From: Oscillospiraceae bacterium | GTDB taxonomy: Bacteria > Bacillota > Clostridia > Oscillospirales > Ruminococcaceae | Length of the DNA stretch: 64,000 nt | Direction of reading: 5' to 3' | NCBI GenBank assembly: GCA_021201135.1 | Contig: JAJQGT010000006.1 | Coordinates: 347,254 to 411,253 of the forward strand | Program-made: the position numbers and the translations under genes | Shown: one piece after another, positions 41,954-51,282 of the stretch | Layout of the letters: each line of letters starts with the position of its first letter | How positions within the stretch are numbered: the first letter of the stretch is position 1 | Notes under the pieces: generated by a model | What the model was told of the DNA's origin: nothing | Database searches by the model: none | What the model saw: only the letters and a program-made list of their open reading frames with translations

Positions 41954-44900
41954 ATACTTCTTTTCCGTCAAGATAAATTTGCGCATCTACAAGAGACTTT
42001 CCTCTTGCGAGCTTGCCGCCTTTTAACCTTAAGCCCAATACATCTTTGATGATTGCACGATAATACCACGCCGCAGAACCGGTATAGATTGACCAACCGC
42101 CTCTGGAGTAGCAGTTCTTGTTTGAATAGACATCGCCGCAGATATAGTAAGGCTCGGTTTTGTATCTCTCATATCCCCCGCTTTCGGAACGCAGAATCGG
42201 GTTGAGAGCTCTTAAGATTTCGAAGCCTTCGTCGGTGAGCCCTGCCTCTATGCAAGCCATACCGAGCCAGATTGCCGCATGGGTATATTGCCCGCCGTTT
42301 TCACGGATGCCGTCGGGATAGCTTGCTATATAGCCGACCTCGGCTCTTGCGTCATCGTTAAATGAAGGATAGAAAAGCTTGATAACGCCGTTTTCGGTGT
42401 CAGCAAGCCTTGAACAAGCTTCCGATAGTGCGGACTTTGTAAACTCTTCGTTGGGAAGCTCTGCGAACTGTGCAAACGACTGTGAAAGAGAACAAAGCTT
42501 GCAGGAGACGGAGTTCTCGGATCCCAGAACAGTACCCGAATCGGAATAGGCTCTCAGGTACCACCTATCGCCCTTGCCGCTTACGGATATTGCCGATTCA
42601 AGCGCTTTTACTCTTGCCAAAAGAGTTTCTCTGTAGCCTGATTTGCAAAATGTCGAGAATCGCTTAAGGACAAGCACATAGAACTCACTTAGCCAGACAG
42701 ATTCGCCAATCCCCTTCTCGCCAAGATTCGAAAAGCCGTCGTTCCAGTCTCCGGTACCGATGAGAAGAAGTCCATGCTTGCCGGTTCTCGAACCGACATA
42801 CTCTATAGCTCTTACACAATGTTCAAAGACACTCTCCCGAAGAGAAGTCTTATAGACCTCGCCGCATCTGTCACGCTCGCTATCAGACAGAGTAATCCCG
42901 GCGGAATATGCAACCTTCACATCGAGTATTGAAGCATCGCCGGTTTTGTCGACATACTCGCAGGCGGCATAAACGAGCCACAGAGGGTCATCGGAGATTC
43001 TTGTACGAATTCCGGTGGTCTTTTTGAGTGGGAGCTCATGCCACCAGTGCATCACGTCGCCTTCCATGAACTGTGCTCCTGCCGCTCTGATGATATGAGT
43101 ACGGCATTCATGAGGATTTTCAAGGATAATCCCGACTGCGTCCTGTAGCTGGTCACGGAAACCGTAGGCTCCCGACGACTGATAGAAGCCGGTTCGAGCC
43201 CACATTCTTGCGTGAAGCGCCTGGTAGCGAAGCCAGTCATCTGACAGGATTATGAGCCCGCTCTCTTTGGACTTAACCAAAAGCTTATGCTCCCGGGTGT
43301 CGGTCTGCATTTTGAAATATTCCGGCATCAGTATTGCGGCTTTTTCGGTGTGAGCATAGGACATATAGAAGTCAACTACGGTTGTGCCTTGAATATCAAC
43401 CGTTGCCGCCGCTATGTTGTCTTCACCGACGGCGATATTTTCCTGCCAATTACCGCTTAAGAATGCTTTTCTGTCAGTCTGAAAGCGGCATTCAAGCGAC
43501 GATGTTATCGCCATGAATCCGTCAACAGGCGAAGCGCAATCAGAGACAATAAGCGTATTGCCTTTCTTTTCGGGTTTCAATAAAGCAGATCTTGAACGGT
43601 CGTGACCGAGGCAGGGCTCAGTATAGTATGACAGCTCTGCCGGTTCATCCACGGAAATATTCACACGGATGCGTTTGCACATGCCTTTTTCGGAAACGCT
43701 GACTGCAACACTGCCGTGAAAACGCTTCTCTTCGAAATAATATTCGGCGAGATAGGGAGCGAAGACAGCGGCTGACCCTCGGATTATATCGAAATATTCG
43801 TCGCCAATGTGCAGAACCAGGCGTTCACCTATATTATCCCTGCTTGTGTCGTTGTCCCACGGAGTGAGACGAAGCTCACGGGAATTATGGGCATAGGTGA
43901 AGCCGAGAGAGCCCTCCGAAAGAAGTGTTCCGAACTGCATTGAGGATAAGACATGGCACCAAGGCAGTGGTGGTCTCGAGTTTATGACGTACTTACCCCG
44001 GCAAAATCCGCCACAGGCGATTTCTTCGTCTACAGGCTGTTTCTTGGAACTGACAGGCTTAATCTCAATTTGCGAGAACTGTGAGGCTGGGATATTTGCC
44101 TCTATTTCGCCGTGAGAAATATGGCAGGCGTATGCTTTCAGAAGAGTGATAATCTCCTCACGAACAGCTGAACGGTCGACTGGATAGATTCCGCCTTCGG
44201 AATACAAAAGCCCTTCACAGGAAAAATCTCTTGCGACTTTCACAAGCGCAGTATAGTGCTCTCTTTCGTATCTGCCGGCATCATCGAAGAGAACCGCCAT
44301 CTGCGCCTTGATCCCCGAAAGCCGCAAATCACGGAAAGCATGGATATAGACCGAGAGCTTATCGGCATCGGATATATCGTCGAAGCAATATAAAATAAGC
44401 GGTAAATCGGTTGAAATTGAAAGCTCCCAGAGGGAATTAAGCGGCAGGGTGTTTTCCTGAAGCGCTTCCCTCCTCTGCTGTGAATTACAAGGCGTAAAGA
44501 GCACATTCCCGGCAAGAATTTCGAGAAGCCTTGAGGAAGCGGAGCTGTAGCCGGTGCATGTTTCCGCTTGCCTTACCCTTAGCTCACTTACCGTGTTTAT
44601 AAGCTCGTCGGGGCTGTCGGCAGTGAGGATGAACATATTGAGAGTTGCTTCTCCCGACGGCGGAAGCTTCACGGGAGTTTTTAAGAATATACAAGGGTCG
44701 GGCTCTGAAATAAGACTGCTCGAGACTTTATCCGCTCTGTCAAGAAAACCGGTTGCACCGTCGGGACGTGATAACACGTCTTCCCTGTCGAACGAGACCA
44801 AGCCTAAAGAGCTGTCTGTAAATCCAATAGCCATATAGGGCTTATCTGAACCGTCGCAATCACTTCTTGTGGCGGTGATAATATCGAGATTCGGGTCTAC

Positions 44901-47900
44901 ATCAAGCCGAAGGAACATCTTTTCGTATGCCGGATGAGCCCGCTCGGCATCATCCGAAAGTAACGACGGCTCAATATAAGAGCATAAAAATGCCTCTTTT
45001 TCGGCATCGGAATCATTCTTTATCGTGAAGGTCCTCAGCTCGCACGGCAATGTTTTGTGAAGGGTAACTCTCATCTCGGCAGAGGCATTATGGTAAACTG
45101 CAAAGCAGTCTCCGAATTCACAGGTGTCGCCGGTGAAGTATGCTTTTTCATCACCGGATATAATTCCGAAGAATGCGCCCTTGGGACGACTTACTTGGTC
45201 ATGCGTTGCGGAGTAAACATTCCTGCTTCTGTATAAGGCGATTGATATGCCGCTGTCAGTGAGTGCGAGAGTATATTCGCCATTTCGTAAGAGCTTTACT
45301 CTTGGATTGAATGGCGATATAGCGGCAAAATACTCGGAGGTAGGAGCCGGCGGCTTCTCTGCTTTCCGGTGCTTCGGCTTGAGAACTGTGTCCTCGTAGG
45401 TGTTTCGCTCGAGCCTTACACGTTCATCAAGAAGCTCGCTTGCGCCCATGACGTTCTTATCGCGCATGAATCTGCGTCGGAAGACACCGTCTTCGAGAAC
45501 GTTGACAGCCGAGATTATGCTCATCCCGACGTGGTGGGACATGTAGTTCTTCACCACTTCATAGCCTTCGGACGCGTCGGGCGCGGTAAAATCAAGTGCT
45601 TCATAGAAACCGTAGCGTGAATACATGCCGTATTTTTTAAGGCGGCTTAAGTTCTCCATGCCGTTATCTCCGGAATAGCCGAGCGAAAGATATGAGGAAT
45701 AGGGCGAGACTACGAAATCCTGCTCCAGTCCCCTTCTCAAGCCCGTTTTCGTCACGCCGTGTGCCATATAGCGGTATGACAGACTACTGTCAAAGCTGTA
45801 GTAGCCACTTTCGGAAATGCCATAGGGTCTGCCAAAGGCTTTTGCGTATCTCTTCTGACACCAGAGAGCATAGCGAAGACTTTCGTTAAGAAGCGAGCCC
45901 TCGGGGCTTTCGAGGAGCATCTCGGGCATGAAGTATTCGAACATAGTGCCGCTATAAGAAGCTGTTCCGGCATAGAAACCACAGCTCAGGGTTGTTCTTG
46001 ACAGGCTGTACCAGTGACTTTTCGGCACCTGATGCGAGGCTATTGCATAGAAGGAACCGAGTCGGGCTTCACTCATGAGGTAATCGTATCGGGAATTGTC
46101 GGGCTCGCCCGTTTCGGGATTGATGCCTATCGCCATGAGCCCACGGACATCGTCAAAGAAAACTGACAGGTCGCAATCGGCAATTATATTCTCAATTCTT
46201 GATATGGTTTCAGTGAGCTCGGGACAACGGGCTGTGTACTCCTTCAAGCCCTCTTTCAGAGCGACCAGAGAGCAGATAAAATTGCCGCTGTCGACGCTTG
46301 AAACGTAGGGATTCGGGCATAGCTTGAGGGTTTTGGTGTCGTACCAGTTGTAGAGATTGCCCTTATATTTCTCCATTCTATCAATCGAATCAAGAGTGCC
46401 ACTTATGCGCATATTCATAACTTCGGGACTGATAAGGCGGCGGTCGCATGCCCCCAGGACAGACAGAAGATACATGCCGATATTGGTGGGAGAAGTTCTG
46501 TGGGCAATCCGATATACCGGTGAAAACTGGACGTTGTCGGGCGGCAGGCAATTCTCCGATTCGGTTACATAGTCGGAGAAGAAGCCCCACATGTCGGCAA
46601 TTTGTGCCGAAAGCTCACGACAATTGCGCTCCGACAAGCTCTTATTTGATATTCCGGTTCTCCGCGTGCCGATTGTAAGAAGCACCGGCAGGAACGCAAA
46701 TATAATTCCGAAAAATCTGACAATATAGCTCGGTGAAAATACAAGTACAGTTCCCGATATCCACGAAAGGAAGAAGAATGAGAAACCGTCTGAAGACTTA
46801 CTGTCATACGATGACGACACCGTCCATTCCAAAAGCTTGCGCTTTGTTATCATTCGTATAATTGCTGTGAGCATTGCCCGGGCGGATTTGAGAGCGATTG
46901 TCGGAAGAAGAACCAAAGAATAGACAAGCGAAGAGAGATTCAATGCCGCTCCGCTTACCATTGCGGAATAGAAGCGGCGTGAGCCGGTGCCTTGATTCAG
47001 AAGCGTTCCGATAAGCCCCAGAAGCTGTGGAAACAGATACATTATGACTGCCGCAAGTGCGATTTTGCCGGAGGCTTCTGGATACAAAAATAACCCAAGA
47101 AGTAGAGTTGCAAAGACATCAATCGGCAAAAATGAACGGCGAAGATTCTCCCAGAGCTTAAGCTTTGAAAGCATATCAAACTTTCGAGAAAATATGAATC
47201 TGAGATTCTGGATATCTCCCCTTATCCAACGGTCGAGGCGCTTGAAATAGCTTACGGGATTTTTTGGAAAGCCTTCGGTGAAGATTACGTCGTGGGCATA
47301 GGCAGTATTCATCAGCTCACCTTCGAGGATGTCGTGCGAGAGAACTCTCTCATGGGGAAGAAAGCTTGTACGCTCAAGTAGAACCGATATCCTAAGCAGT
47401 CCTTTGCCGCAGAAGGTTCCCCTGCCGTAAACATCCTGCCAGAAATCCATGCTCTCGAGGTCATAGCCGGATATGGAGCCTATGCCGCCCATGGCTCTTG
47501 AGAAGCCGGTTGCAAGTGAATCGCCGAGACGGGTCACCATTCGAGGAGCGATTATGCCGTACCTACTGTTTGCCGGGTACAACGCTATCGACAGGAGCTC
47601 CGCCACGGAATCCATATAAGGCTCGGTGTCGCTGTCGGCACAGACGATATATTCCGTTCCGACAAGCTTCTCTGTACAGCCGAACATACCGTAAAAATCC
47701 TGCTCGCCGGATTTCATATAGCGTGCCAAATCCATTATCGCACCGCGTTTGCGCTCATATCCCATAAATTCGTCCTGAGTCTCGGAATAGGTACGTTTTC
47801 TTATTATGCAGGAGAAGATATCGCCGTTCTCACGATTGAGGCTGTCAATCATGTCTTCAAGGCTTTCTGAGATAGCTTTATCGTCACCGGTTACAGGAGT

Positions 47901-48833
47901 CTGGGATGAAGAAAAATCGGCAAGCAGGCATACGGAAATATTATGTTGAGGATTTGACGCATGGAGCTTTAAAAGCTTTGAATAGAGATTGTCGGAGTCG
48001 TTTACGCTGTTTACCACCGCTGACATAACAATCGCGCAGGGAGTGCTTCTGACTTCTTCCGAATTAATATCGAGACGAGGAAGACGAATTCTTGGCACAC
48101 AACGGATAAGAATATCGTTGACGACTGCTTTGACGGCGGCATAGGCGGGACATATCAGAAACAGCGTTGTCCACGGCTCACCGATTCGTACAGTGAGCGC
48201 CATCGTGAACATAAATGCAATTACGACTTCAAGAAATTCAACCGTCAGATCCGTAGCGATTCTCGATTTGGGGCATCTGTTTGGAAAAAGAACGGGCTTC
48301 GAAGCGTAGATTTGCTCACGATATTGCTTTTTCGTTTTGCGGTCGCACTTGGGATAATATTCGTCCTGGGATAACTCTATTGCGACGGGATTGACCGTCT
48401 CGTTGATGCGGTACTCGTCAAGGGAGCTTAGCCCCGACAGCATGGCGACAGCTTCGCGGATATTCTGCTCGGACTTTTCGAGAAGATGATATGTCAGCTC
48501 AAACCTGAGATTTTCTATATCGCAGGGGTTGACTGTGTTTTCGGACGCATAGCTACTGATTAGAAAGATTATCTCATCCGAAGACGGGATTTTTCCCAAA
48601 AAGTGAGATATCAGATATCCGGCAAGAGGAAGCCCATCGGTTACCTCTGCCCTCGGGTCACATCCAAGAAGATAGCCGGTGGCATCGTTCAGAATCCTAT
48701 AGTTATCTGCAAAGAAGATTTCGTCATCGGTGTTGCAACCGTCGAGGCAAAGGGCTTTATATCGCCGCTCAATGCGGGCACGCATCCTTCTTATTTTTCC
48801 GAAATACTTGCTTATTCTTATAAGTTCGCTCAT
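41952..48833 (-). CDS. Cyclic beta-1,2-glucan synthase-like protein (GT84-GH189-like-GH94)
   Basis: 2293 residues, the largest gene here. Residues 1-190 are soluble. Membrane segments lie around 195-245 and 570-730. Between them is a family-2-like glycosyltransferase: DSD near 398, SHDILEGE near 502 and LDRWIRGDIQNLRF near 534 (the QxxRW-type motif). From about 780 to 1200 comes a glycoamylase-like domain (GTMFEYFMPEM near 966), the transglycosylase part in cyclic glucan synthases. The C-terminal half is a GH94 phosphorylase-like unit with TGDWNDGF near 2026. This order matches NdvB/ChvB, which are about 2800 residues. The likely product is a beta-1,2-glucan made at the membrane. No export gene is adjacent. 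A divergent promoter region is shared with apgM. Confidence 0.88.
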   Translation of the reverse strand: MSELIRISKYFGKIRRMRARIERRYKALCLDGCNTDDEIFFADNYRILNDATGYLLGCDPRAEVTDGLPLAGYLISHFLGKIPSSDEIIFLISSYASENTVNPCDIENLRFELTYHLLEKSEQNIREAVAMLSGLSSLDEYRINETVNPVAIELSQDEYYPKCDRKTKKQYREQIYASKPVLFPNRCPKSRIATDLTVEFLEVVIAFMFTMALTVRIGEPWTTLFLICPAYAAVKAVVNDILIRCVPRIRLPRLDINSEEVRSTPCAIVMSAVVNSVNDSDNLYSKLLKLHASNPQHNISVCLLADFSSSQTPVTGDDKAISESLEDMIDSLNRENGDIFSCIIRKRTYSETQDEFMGYERKRGAIMDLARYMKSGEQDFYGMFGCTEKLVGTEYIVCADSDTEPYMDSVAELLSIALYPANSRYGIIAPRMVTRLGDSLATGFSRAMGGIGSISGYDLESMDFWQDVYGRGTFCGKGLLRISVLLERTSFLPHERVLSHDILEGELMNTAYAHDVIFTEGFPKNPVSYFKRLDRWIRGDIQNLRFIFSRKFDMLSKLKLWENLRRSFLPIDVFATLLLGLFLYPEASGKIALAAVIMYLFPQLLGLIGTLLNQGTGSRRFYSAMVSGAALNLSSLVYSLVLLPTIALKSARAMLTAIIRMITKRKLLEWTVSSSYDSKSSDGFSFFFLSWISGTVLVFSPSYIVRFFGIIFAFLPVLLTIGTRRTGISNKSLSERNCRELSAQIADMWGFFSDYVTESENCLPPDNVQFSPVYRIAHRTSPTNIGMYLLSVLGACDRRLISPEVMNMRISGTLDSIDRMEKYKGNLYNWYDTKTLKLCPNPYVSSVDSGNFICSLVALKEGLKEYTARCPELTETISRIENIIADCDLSVFFDDVRGLMAIGINPETGEPDNSRYDYLMSEARLGSFYAIASHQVPKSHWYSLSRTTLSCGFYAGTASYSGTMFEYFMPEMLLESPEGSLLNESLRYALWCQKRYAKAFGRPYGISESGYYSFDSSLSYRYMAHGVTKTGLRRGLEQDFVVSPYSSYLSLGYSGDNGMENLSRLKKYGMYSRYGFYEALDFTAPDASEGYEVVKNYMSHHVGMSIISAVNVLEDGVFRRRFMRDKNVMGASELLDERVRLERNTYEDTVLKPKHRKAEKPPAPTSEYFAAISPFNPRVKLLRNGEYTLALTDSGISIALYRSRNVYSATHDQVSRPKGAFFGIISGDEKAYFTGDTCEFGDCFAVYHNASAEMRVTLHKTLPCELRTFTIKNDSDAEKEAFLCSYIEPSLLSDDAERAHPAYEKMFLRLDVDPNLDIITATRSDCDGSDKPYMAIGFTDSSLGLVSFDREDVLSRPDGATGFLDRADKVSSSLISEPDPCIFLKTPVKLPPSGEATLNMFILTADSPDELINTVSELRVRQAETCTGYSSASSRLLEILAGNVLFTPCNSQQRREALQENTLPLNSLWELSISTDLPLILYCFDDISDADKLSVYIHAFRDLRLSGIKAQMAVLFDDAGRYEREHYTALVKVARDFSCEGLLYSEGGIYPVDRSAVREEIITLLKAYACHISHGEIEANIPASQFSQIEIKPVSSKKQPVDEEIACGGFCRGKYVINSRPPLPWCHVLSSMQFGTLLSEGSLGFTYAHNSRELRLTPWDNDTSRDNIGERLVLHIGDEYFDIIRGSAAVFAPYLAEYYFEEKRFHGSVAVSVSEKGMCKRIRVNISVDEPAELSYYTEPCLGHDRSRSALLKPEKKGNTLIVSDCASPVDGFMAITSSLECRFQTDRKAFLSGNWQENIAVGEDNIAAATVDIQGTTVVDFYMSYAHTEKAAILMPEYFKMQTDTREHKLLVKSKESGLIILSDDWLRYQALHARMWARTGFYQSSGAYGFRDQLQDAVGIILENPHECRTHIIRAAGAQFMEGDVMHWWHELPLKKTTGIRTRISDDPLWLVYAACEYVDKTGDASILDVKVAYSAGITLSDSERDRCGEVYKTSLRESVFEHCVRAIEYVGSRTGKHGLLLIGTGDWNDGFSNLGEKGIGESVWLSEFYVLVLKRFSTFCKSGYRETLLARVKALESAISVSGKGDRWYLRAYSDSGTVLGSENSVSCKLCSLSQSFAQFAELPNEEFTKSALSEACSRLADTENGVIKLFYPSFNDDARAEVGYIASYPDGIRENGGQYTHAAIWLGMACIEAGLTDEGFEILRALNPILRSESGGYERYKTEPYYICGDVYSNKNCYSRGGWSIYTGSAAWYYRAIIKDVLGLRLKGGKLARGKSLVDAQIYLDGKEV

Positions 48834-48904
48834 AACCGTCGCCTTTCAAACAGTATTTTGTGCTATTATTTGCGGACGGCGGGAAATTATCCCTATAAGA
48901 GCTA

Positions 48905-48933
48905 TTGCTTTTTTCTTTGAAATATGGTATACT
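48905..48933 (+). promoter_or_regulatory. Sigma-A promoter of apgM
   Basis: TTGCTT (48905-48910), 17 bases, extended TGG-TATACT with the hexamer at 48928-48933. Confidence 0.7.
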
Positions 48934-48974
48934 GGGTACGCTTTATTGAATCACAACTCGAAGGAGACGATAAT

Positions 48975-50186
48975 ATGAAATATCTTGTTTTACTTTGCGA
49001 CGGCATGGCGGACTATCCCGTCGAAGAGCTCGGCGGCGTTACACCTATGGCGAAAGCGTATAAGCCGAATATGGACAAGCTGGCGAAGACCTCGGAAATC
49101 GGTCTTGTCAAAACAGTTGCGGACGGCTTGAAGCCGGGATCTGACGTTGCTAACCTCTCGGTTCTCGGGTATGACCCGGCAATTTACTACTCGGGGCGTT
49201 CGCCTCTTGAGGCAGGCTCTATAGGCATAGACATGCTCCCCACCGACGTATCGTTCAGATGCAATCTTGTAACTCTTTCCGATGAAGAAAAGTATGAAGA
49301 CAAGACCATGGTTGACTACTGCTCGGGAGATATCTCCACCGCTGATGCAAAGATTCTCGTTGATTTTCTGAAAGAACACTTCGACGATGAGGAATTCACC
49401 CTTTATGCAGGCGTAAGCTACCGCCACTGCCTTATTCAGAAGAACGGGACACTCGATGTCGGGACTCTGACTCCCCCGCATGACATTTCGGGAAGGGTTA
49501 TCGGGCAGTATCTTTCAACAAGTCCGAACGCCGAAAAGCTTATCAATATGATGAAGAAGAGCTATGAGCTTCTTAAAAATCATCCTCTCAATCTCGAAAG
49601 GGTCAAGCAGGGCAAGAACCCGGCTAATTCAATGTGGTTCTGGGGCGAAGGCGTAAGAAAGCCCTTGGCTCAGTTCAAGGACAGGTACGGGCTTAAGGCC
49701 TCCATGATCTCAGCCGTCGACCTTCTTAAAGGTATCGGCAAGTTCAGCGGCATGAATGTTGTAAACGTCGAAGGCGCTACCGGATATATCGACACCAACT
49801 TCGAGGGCAAGGCTCAGGCTTGCATCGACGAGTTTGCCGCAGGACAGGACTTTGTCTATATCCACGTTGAAGCTCCCGACGAGTGCGGACACCGTCATGA
49901 GATAGAGAACAAAGTCAAGGCTATCGAGCTTATCGACAGGAAAATCTTAGGTCCGGTTCTTGAAGCTCTTGAGGGATATGACGACTACAAGATTCTCATC
50001 ATGCCTGACCACGCCACTCCGTTGACTCTTAAGACCCACACCAACGACCCGATTTCCTATCTTATCTATCACAAGAATTCCCCGAAATCCGGCGTTGACT
50101 GCCTCTGCGAAGAATCTGCAAAAGAGACAGGAAGATTTATTCCCGTGGGGCATACGATTATGGACAGGTTTATCAAGGAAGACTGA
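48975..50186 (+). CDS. apgM: Cofactor-independent phosphoglycerate mutase, archaeal type
   Basis: Interconverts 3- and 2-phosphoglycerate in glycolysis. 403 residues of the alkaline-phosphatase superfamily, ApgM type. Metal-site and active-site blocks: YLVLLCDGMADYP at the start, GSDVANLSVLGYDP with the catalytic Ser/Asn region near 55, YSGRSPLEAGSIG, VEAPDECGHRHEIENK near 300 and MPDHATPLTL near 345. The start at 48975 follows AAGGAG by 8 bases; a longer frame begins in the promoter. It is a single-gene unit between promoter and terminator. Confidence 0.95.
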   Translation: MKYLVLLCDGMADYPVEELGGVTPMAKAYKPNMDKLAKTSEIGLVKTVADGLKPGSDVANLSVLGYDPAIYYSGRSPLEAGSIGIDMLPTDVSFRCNLVTLSDEEKYEDKTMVDYCSGDISTADAKILVDFLKEHFDDEEFTLYAGVSYRHCLIQKNGTLDVGTLTPPHDISGRVIGQYLSTSPNAEKLINMMKKSYELLKNHPLNLERVKQGKNPANSMWFWGEGVRKPLAQFKDRYGLKASMISAVDLLKGIGKFSGMNVVNVEGATGYIDTNFEGKAQACIDEFAAGQDFVYIHVEAPDECGHRHEIENKVKAIELIDRKILGPVLEALEGYDDYKILIMPDHATPLTLKTHTNDPISYLIYHKNSPKSGVDCLCEESAKETGRFIPVGHTIMDRFIKED

Positions 50187-50200
50187 ACGTTTTGCAAACA

Positions 50201-50233
50201 GAAAAGCACCGCCAACTGACGGTGCTTTCTTTA
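50201..50233. terminator. Bidirectional terminator after apgM
   Basis: AAAGCACCG (50203-50211) pairs with CGGTGCTTT (50220-50228), with T-rich flanks both ways. It is shared with the convergent CE2-like gene ending at 50242. Confidence 0.85.
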
Positions 50234-50241
50234 TGCTTGGA

Positions 50242-51282
50242 TTAATCTTCCCAAGTATCTTCCGGAAGCGAATTAAGAAACGCTGTGAGCTCCTTTGCCA
50301 TTTCTTCCTGTTCGGGGATTCGGGGGTGTCCTGGGGTGGCTTTGCCGCAACGGGTATAGGTGAAATGGTATACCCTGTTTTCCTCGCCGCCGAGGCGGTT
50401 CTTGATTTCTTCGAGGGCTTCATCCCAAGCCGGGTCGTGCATAAGGACGGTAAAGGCTAAAACTACGGTTGCATGATTGGTGTGGGAGCGGGTGTCCTCG
50501 ATGATTTCGATATAGCGCTTCATCCACTTTTCGCGGTATTCAGGGTCGTGAATACAGCCGTTGTGCGGGTGGTCGTCGTTCTGACCGACGGCGTAAACCA
50601 TGACGTGCGGAACGAACCTTGAGAAATCCCAAGGAGTTCTCGGAGGCATCGAACAATAACGGGTCTTGTCATAGCAGGACTCAAGACCGAGGGCAGGATC
50701 CTCGAAATAGCCGGTGCCGTCGAAGATGGCGATGCCGCCCTGAGCGGTGTTATAGACTTCAGCAGGAAGAAGACGGGCAGTCATCAGGGAGTAGCTGTGC
50801 CACGAGTTGTCATAAACGCCGTCGTGATTCTCAGGGTCGCACTGCCCGACATAATCTACAGCATCAACAACCGAGCCGGCGGTCACCGAATCGCCATAGA
50901 ATTCTATGCGCTTTCTGGGCTTGGGAAGAGGCTCCAAAATCTCGCCGTCATCGGGGAGAGCAAAGCCCTTGAGTTTGAAATAGTGTCCCTCCATCCGCTT
51001 GTAAAGAACACAGTCGTGGCGGGTATTTTCGAGACCGGAAGCAAGGAGAACCTCCGCTTCGCCGTCGGGAATCGGGATACACTTCTCCTCCCCGTCGATT
51101 ACGAAGCCGATGAATCTGCCGTACCAGTATTTCAGGTTTTCGATTACTGCCGAAATCTCGGTACCCTTGAACGAAAAGCTAAGGTAGCTTCCCGTCCAGC
51201 AAAAGACTGCGCTGTCCGGCTCCGAAAAGTCGATTCTGCCGGAATAGTTGAACTTATCGCCTATGGGTTTTATACGCTTCAT
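50242..51282 (-). CDS. CE2-like SGNH esterase, no signal peptide
   Basis: 346 residues. An N-terminal beta domain of about 115 residues (FCWTGSYLSFSFKGTEISAV) precedes an SGNH/GDSL hydrolase: block I FYGDSVTAGS with the Ser near 131, AVGQNDDHPHNG near 233 and catalytic His in ATPGHPRIPEQEEMA near 318. This two-domain form fits carbohydrate-esterase family 2, which deacetylates plant polysaccharides. It lacks a secretion signal, unlike typical family members, so it may act on imported acetylated oligosaccharides. Its ATG overlaps the stop of the GH5 gene (ATGA) and has GGAGG 7 bases upstream. Confidence 0.82.
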   Translation of the reverse strand: MKRIKPIGDKFNYSGRIDFSEPDSAVFCWTGSYLSFSFKGTEISAVIENLKYWYGRFIGFVIDGEEKCIPIPDGEAEVLLASGLENTRHDCVLYKRMEGHYFKLKGFALPDDGEILEPLPKPRKRIEFYGDSVTAGSVVDAVDYVGQCDPENHDGVYDNSWHSYSLMTARLLPAEVYNTAQGGIAIFDGTGYFEDPALGLESCYDKTRYCSMPPRTPWDFSRFVPHVMVYAVGQNDDHPHNGCIHDPEYREKWMKRYIEIIEDTRSHTNHATVVLAFTVLMHDPAWDEALEEIKNRLGGEENRVYHFTYTRCGKATPGHPRIPEQEEMAKELTAFLNSLPEDTWED

